A stretch of DNA of 46,106 bases from positions 1-46,106 of the forward strand of contig JBNGIQ010007379.1 in the NCBI GenBank assembly GCA_049999765.1. Reading direction: 5' to 3'. Of the stretch, positions 44,640 to 46,106 are shown in pieces; position 1 is the first letter of the stretch; every line of letters begins with the position of its first letter. This stretch comes from Phaeoceros laevis. Taxonomy: Eukaryota; Anthocerotophyta; Anthocerotopsida; Notothyladales. Under the pieces are notes generated by a model, which had not been told where the DNA came from, made no database searches, and worked only from the letters and a program-made list of their open reading frames with translations. A program made the position numbers and the translations under genes.

Positions 44640-44833
44640 GGCCTGACAGGAGCAGGCCCCAGCTTACGATGGAAGGCGGCCTGTTCAATTTTACGAAATG
44701 TCGCATTCCCGACAGGGCCACCTACTATCAATGAGCCCCCCTCATTGACAGTCCCTTACCAAAAGGCAGCACACTGACTGACTCCCTTGGGAGTCTTGAA
44801 GGTGTGGGTCCTCCCATTACTACTACTACTACT
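44640..44833. repeat. Hairpins plus (TAC)n segment, right copy
   Basis: TCAATGAG-ccccc-CTCATTGA (44728-44748) and GACTCCC-tt-GGGAGTC (44780-44795) are perfect hairpins. A (TAC)n run follows at 44818-44833. The layout and the bases next to (TAC)n resemble 40652-40773. The run lies across the stop of the minus-strand frame 46076-44829. Confidence 0.65.
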
Positions 44834-46076
44834 CATTCATGAAGAGTCTGCGACCATCCTTGGTAGGCATGAACCTATAGGCCTCGTCCATGATTGAAGG
44901 GCCCTGACCCCCCTTTTTGATGACCAATGTGGTGGCATGAGTCATGATTGCCTGCATAGATGTCCACCCGATGCCTCCCTGCCTGAACCTGGTGTGAAGA
45001 TCCAAAGTGCAGCTGTGCATGGCCACCCATCTATGTGCCGAGACTTTCTTCATGTGAGTCGCTAACCACTTCTTCATTTTTGCAGGGTTGGAGCAGTAGG
45101 TCCATATGATATCAGTCATATTATTGGTGTTGAAGATGGTACTACTCCTTCTCGGCTGGTCGGGCACTATGATTCCTGCTTCCAAATCCTCATGTTCCTT
45201 CTTCTTTTCTGCTTCTGGCTTCAGGATGTGCTGGTGGTCAATGAATTGTTGCTGGAGGTTATCCCTGAGGCCCTATGGCACCTGTCCTATGGATAGCATG
45301 CTATTGATTTCGGTGGCGTCGAGTCGTACCATTGGTTTGCTTTTATTCTCCTAGGGCGGATGCATTGCTACATTGTCCTCCCGATACATGACGATCCCTC
45401 CTCTCCTGTACGCCACAGTGGTGTTGATCCATGTCCTCTTGTTGGTAGGTGCCCATTCCACCTCCTGCTCTGACTGGTTGCCTGACTGGCTGTCTTGGTC
45501 TGCATCCGTCGACATGCAGGCTAGTTCTTGAATGGTGAGGTAATTACTGCCGGCTTCATGCTGCAGGTCGAAGGCCAAGTCCCTTGGCTTCACTCCTTAG
45601 GGCAGACACCACTGAGCACTTGCGGTGGGGATAATGTCTCTGGCTATGATGACCATGGTGGCCCTGCACCCAAGATACAACCAGTCTTCCTGCAACAGGT
45701 GTCGATGTCGAGGGTTCTGCTGCACCCATGCTCGGAAGACATCCTTCTGGAGCAGATGGTAAGGAAAGTCATCGTGATAATGAAAATCCATGGTCCTCCG
45801 ACTGTGTTTCGCTGCGAATCCCCTTGCTCTCTCCCTTCCTCACCCTCCTCCTCTTGTCCTTCTCTGCCTGCTTTTAAGATAACCTGCTCCTCCCCCGGTC
45901 TGCAGCTGGAATGTTATCTCAGTCGTCCTCCTATTCTGTGCCACTCTATGTGTAAGCTCCGATGCAGCGTGACGACTACTGCTGGTGGAAATGTGGTAAA
46001 CTGCTAGGATGAGGTCATCCTCAGTCTGGGGCGACGTAGCCAAAATGTCACTGACCTGATTAGATAAAGTCTGCAA
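44829..46076 (-). pseudogene. Decayed unidentified ORF (about 416 codons, one frame)
   Basis: Four minus-strand open pieces (46076-45840, 45791-45597, 45593-45351, 45185-44829) lie in the same reading frame and are separated only by single stops with readable codons between them. Together they look like one old protein. Notable segments are DFHYHDDFPYHLLQKDVFRA, ELACMSTDADQDSQSGNQSE (acidic), DIIWTYCSNPAKMKKWLATH and AMHSCTLDLHTRFRQGG. I do not recognise a family. It may belong to a transposable element, since all its surroundings do, or be a decayed cellular gene. The 5' end may lie beyond the window. Confidence 0.5.
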
Positions 46077-46106
46077 GAATTCGGTGAAGGGGGTAGTGCC
46101 TGGAGG

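Noticed and set aside
1-46106. CRISPR arrays, bacterial operons or tRNA/rRNA genes
   Set aside because: No direct-repeat/spacer pattern, no prokaryotic gene arrangement and no cloverleaf-like or rRNA sequence was seen; the spliced UPL gene shows the DNA is eukaryotic nuclear.

Overview
The window is nuclear DNA of a plant-lineage eukaryote. One very large intron-containing gene, a UPL1/UPL2-type HECT ubiquitin ligase, sits inside a dense mass of decayed retroelements. The introns are GT-AG, the ligase has plant UPL architecture, and the elements include Ty3/gypsy chromoviruses, Ty1/copia, LINEs and a Penelope-like element. One Ty3/gypsy element carries a cytosine-C5 DNA methyltransferase. Such captured methyltransferases have been reported in retrotransposons of charophyte algae and dinoflagellates. 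A TE-rich streptophyte alga such as Chara is therefore my best guess, but this is inference. Three N runs (100, 400 and 100 bases) mark assembly gaps.

Left arm (1-14 kb). A minus-strand LINE 3' fragment (about 155-834) abuts a plus-strand Penelope-like reverse transcriptase remnant (about 832-1721), followed by a (CA)n/(TATG)n hairpin. From about 1.9 to 7.2 kb I recognise no gene, only short (TATG)n/(CA)n inverted repeats and pyrimidine-rich tracts. From 7.2 to about 12.8 kb lies a degenerate Ty3/gypsy element ordered gag, CCHC knuckle, DTG-type protease, DNA methyltransferase, start of reverse transcriptase. A TATA-like, possibly LTR-derived segment follows.

Centre (14.15-28.09 kb). The UPL gene can be resolved into 15 coding exons encoding about 3,876 residues. 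It starts with an 11-codon exon at 14152-14184 and has one exon of 8,139 bases. It carries the N-terminal DUF908/DUF913 armadillo-like region, UBA, UIM, a long acidic stretch, ubiquitin-binding motif repeats and a C-terminal HECT domain. The catalytic cysteine codon is split by the last intron. A decayed copy of the final coding exon lies 144 bases downstream of the real one. This is the only intact cellular gene in the window.

Right arm (28-46 kb). In order: a minus-strand LINE 3' fragment (about 30.2-31.4 kb); an AT-rich tract with a 44-base tandem repeat at a gap edge; a minus-strand Ty1/copia 5' half (LTR, PBS, gag, protease, pre-integrase); and a long plus-strand LINE (about 35.7-40.4 kb) with a minus-strand LINE fragment inserted in it. 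After that comes a Ty3/gypsy chromovirus in the order integrase end, chromodomain, LTR, PBS, gag, protease, RT. The window closes with a broken minus-strand reading frame of unknown nature.

The premature stops I could check in the elements are almost all explained by C-to-T change in CAG or CGA codons, as expected from methylated CHG and CG sites. Nothing suggests that the elements and the ligase gene work together.
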